This document shows positions 62,164-64,000 of a stretch of DNA of 64,000 bases, piece after piece. This DNA is from Prochlorococcus sp. scB243_495L20. GTDB lineage: Bacteria; Cyanobacteriota; Cyanobacteriia; PCC-6307; Cyanobiaceae. Numbering within the stretch: the first letter of the stretch is position 1; each line of letters begins with the position of its first letter. The position numbers and the translations under genes are program-made. The notes beneath the pieces were generated by a model that made no database searches, had not been told where the DNA came from, and saw nothing but the letters and a program-made list of their open reading frames with translations. The stretch is taken from contig JFLX01000106.1 of NCBI GenBank assembly GCA_000634215.1, positions 62,001 through 126,000 on the forward strand. Reading direction: 5' to 3'.

Positions 62164-63771
62164 CTAATTGATAACTACAAATCCTAAAACCTTAATATCA
62201 TTAGAAATCAATTTTTTTATTAAATTAAATAAATTATTAATTTTTGTAGTTCCTATCTGTATAACTATAATTTGAGGAGAGGAATTTAATATTGATCTAA
62301 AATCAGAAAAGTATGTCATATTCGTTTTTATACTAGATTCTTTTAAAGACTTCTTTAATTCCATCTGAATATCTTCTTTTATATCATTATCAAGTAGTAA
62401 TCCAATATCATCCAAATTTTCAATCGATGGATTAGAAACAACAAATTTTAGACTTTTGGTAAAATCTTGGATATTTATTTTTGATACTTCGTCCAATACT
62501 GGATAACTAAATATATTTTCACATTGATTAATATCTATTATTAGATCTTTTTTCTTCTCAATCAATAAAGAATAAAAAATACCAACTACAGCTCCAAATA
62601 AAATTCCTATGGGATAAAAATTTCTTTTTCTTGGTGCGATAGGATTAGGAAGTAGTGTTGGATTAGTAATTAAATTCCAGGGATATTCTTTTTTAGATAA
62701 ATTCAAAGATAAAAACCGAAATTGATCCTCTAAATTTTTTAAAGTTTGTATATCTCTTAACGCTTCATTTTTATATTCAGCAAATTTTAACAATATTTCT
62801 TTAGGTCGTTGATAAGATTTAACCTTAACTTCATTTACAAGAATTTTTGATTTAAGTTCTTTTACAAGACTATTTTTTAAAGCATTTAAAAATTTTAATC
62901 TATTTTCAGATAAAGTTTTTATGGTTGTATCTTTTTCTAAATAAAAAGTTTTTAATCTAACTATTTCTTCATTAAGAATATTTATTTTATTAATTAAAAG
63001 ATTATTAACATCGGAAGATTTTGCAATATATAAAATCTCTTCAGAATATGGATCTAAGGCCTCAACTCTTCTTAATTTTTCTTTTAAATTACGAATTATA
63101 TTTGCACTTTGAACTCTTACTGATTCAACAGGTTGAAGATTATTTTTTTTATCTTCTAAATTAAAAAATAAATCATTGTCAATAGCAAATTGCTGAGCAA
63201 GTTTATAAGATTTAATACTTTTTAATTTGAATAAATTTATTTGATTTTCGTAAAATTCTAAATCTTGTTTGATGTCTCTAGATTTTTTTTTAGTGTTATA
63301 AGAAATATATTCATCTGATATTTTCTTTAAAACTGGTAGGATAATTTCTTTTTTTTTATCCTTATATGACAAGTTAAGTACCGAAGTATTACCTAAAAGC
63401 TCAACATTTAAGTTGTCCTTCCAATCCAAAAAGGATAGGTTTTTAAAAGAGTTATTTTCAACAATCTTTTCATCTTTAACAAAATTAAAAATATCAAGTA
63501 GAACTGAAGGACTACTAAGAATCTCAACCTGAGTTTGTAAATTCTTTCTATTAAAATTATTCAATAATTTGTTTGGTATTTGATCCTCCTTAGAGTTTAA
63601 AACTATTTGAAATTCACCTTTCCAAATTTTAGGAGAGTTCAAATGTGAAAATATAGATATGACAAAACCAATGAAAGAAAAAACAAATAAATTTAATCTA
63701 TTTCTTAGAAGAAAAGTAATAAGTGATTTTAAATCGATTTCATTATTATTTAATGCATCTTCAAATTTCAT
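62164..63771 (-). CDS. Polysaccharide chain-length determinant (Wzz/GumC-like)
   Basis: A 535-residue inner-membrane protein. TM1 is about residues 29-47 (LFVFSFIGFVISIFSHL), then a long periplasmic region with predicted coiled coils (about 170-345), and a proline-rich LPNPIAPRKRNFYPIGILFG segment leading to TM2 (about 385-403), the typical Wzz/PCP arrangement. The C-terminal 130 residues lie in the cytosol but show no Walker A, so no tyrosine-kinase activity is expected. It would set glycan chain length together with the Wzy-like proteins. Confidence 0.85.
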   Translation of the reverse strand: MKFEDALNNNEIDLKSLITFLLRNRLNLFVFSFIGFVISIFSHLNSPKIWKGEFQIVLNSKEDQIPNKLLNNFNRKNLQTQVEILSSPSVLLDIFNFVKDEKIVENNSFKNLSFLDWKDNLNVELLGNTSVLNLSYKDKKKEIILPVLKKISDEYISYNTKKKSRDIKQDLEFYENQINLFKLKSIKSYKLAQQFAIDNDLFFNLEDKKNNLQPVESVRVQSANIIRNLKEKLRRVEALDPYSEEILYIAKSSDVNNLLINKINILNEEIVRLKTFYLEKDTTIKTLSENRLKFLNALKNSLVKELKSKILVNEVKVKSYQRPKEILLKFAEYKNEALRDIQTLKNLEDQFRFLSLNLSKKEYPWNLITNPTLLPNPIAPRKRNFYPIGILFGAVVGIFYSLLIEKKKDLIIDINQCENIFSYPVLDEVSKINIQDFTKSLKFVVSNPSIENLDDIGLLLDNDIKEDIQMELKKSLKESSIKTNMTYFSDFRSILNSSPQIIVIQIGTTKINNLFNLIKKLISNDIKVLGFVVIN

Positions 63772-63844
63772 ATATATATAAATTTACTTTATAAAATTGG
63801 GTATTTTCTTAGTTTTAAAATCTTACAACAATCATAGATTTTGT

Positions 63845-64000
63845 TCAACATTTTCTCCAAACTGCTAATAATCTTCCTTGAATGACAACTTCTTCTGGAT
63901 TTAATTCGATTGGTTCATAAGAAGTATTTGCAGCCTCTAAAAATATCTTTTCTTTTCTGTAAAAGAAATATTTCAATGTGGTACCTAATCCTGGGACCAA
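63845..64000 (-). CDS. lexA: LexA-type repressor/S24 peptidase, C-terminal part only
   Basis: The minus strand from the window edge to TGA at 63847-63845 gives about 51 residues: LVPGLGTTLKYFFYRKEKIF, ANTSYEPIELNPEEV and VIQGRLLAVWRK. This is the C-terminus of the LexA/UmuD fold, with the TLKY lysine as the general base of the Ser/Lys autoprotease. The ending VIQG.LLAVWR resembles cyanobacterial LexA more than UmuD, but the DNA-binding half lies outside the window, so UmuD cannot be fully excluded. Confidence 0.75.
   Translation of the reverse strand: MVPGLGTTLKYFFYRKEKIFLEAANTSYEPIELNPEEVVIQGRLLAVWRKC

Overview
The window looks like a high-light-adapted Prochlorococcus chromosome, or a very close marine picocyanobacterial relative. 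The evidence is the very low G+C, tightly packed genes with 4-bp overlaps, frequent TTG/GTG starts, and cyanobacterial versions of YidC, the Ycf46-type AAA+ ATPase, SerRS, RseP, rpsN, PNPase and a LexA C-terminus. This assignment comes from recognising the proteins, not from a search.

Left part (1-18.6 kb) is mostly housekeeping. It starts with a truncated AEC permease and a small RHH-like protein. A minus-strand trio follows (EamA transporter, GT4, ArnT-like GT39). Then comes a long plus-strand run: sppA, aroH, a DUF2808 protein, rpmH, rnpA, a PH-domain gene, yidC, a Ycf46-like ATPase, serS, rseP, rpsN and pnp. After these lie cysQ, rsmI, a LapA-like gene and an HTH protein.

From manC (18.6 kb) the window becomes a large surface-polysaccharide island, with tRNA-Arg(UCU) near its start and tRNA-Ala(GGC) near its end. 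It contains: a four-step GDP-D,D-heptose pathway in three genes, one a nucleotidyltransferase/phosphatase fusion (21.3-24.2 kb); a minus-strand neuABC/legionaminic-type operon (25.0-30.1 kb); galE and an O-antigen-ligase-like gene; UDP-glucose dehydrogenase with UDP-glucuronate decarboxylase; gmd/fcl for GDP-fucose; UDP-glucuronate 4-epimerase; pseB, pseC, pseF and pseI for pseudaminic acid; a WecA-like initiating transferase; an EpsG/Wzy-like membrane protein; an MsbA/PglK-type ABC exporter; a capsule-like transferase; a GT2-FAD-SDR-membrane module; and a Wzz-like chain-length protein. Together these make GDP-Man, GDP-Fuc, GDP-heptose, UDP-Gal, UDP-GlcA, UDP-Xyl, UDP-GalA and two kinds of CMP-nonulosonic acid, then build, export and ligate a glycan.

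The most unusual stretch is 45.5-52.5 kb. It holds a DegT aminotransferase relic with its middle deleted, a PIG-L deacetylase relic, and a decayed plus-strand pseI broken into two pieces. The pieces meet at nearly the same residue of the protein but lie about 4 kb apart on the DNA. Between them is an intact, visibly more G+C-rich cassette (formyltransferase-like, pseI, formyltransferase-like/GNAT fusion, PIG-L deacetylase). This looks like replacement of a dead module by a live equivalent in the opposite orientation. No intact pseG is visible, so the hydrolysis step of the pseudaminic pathway is unassigned here.
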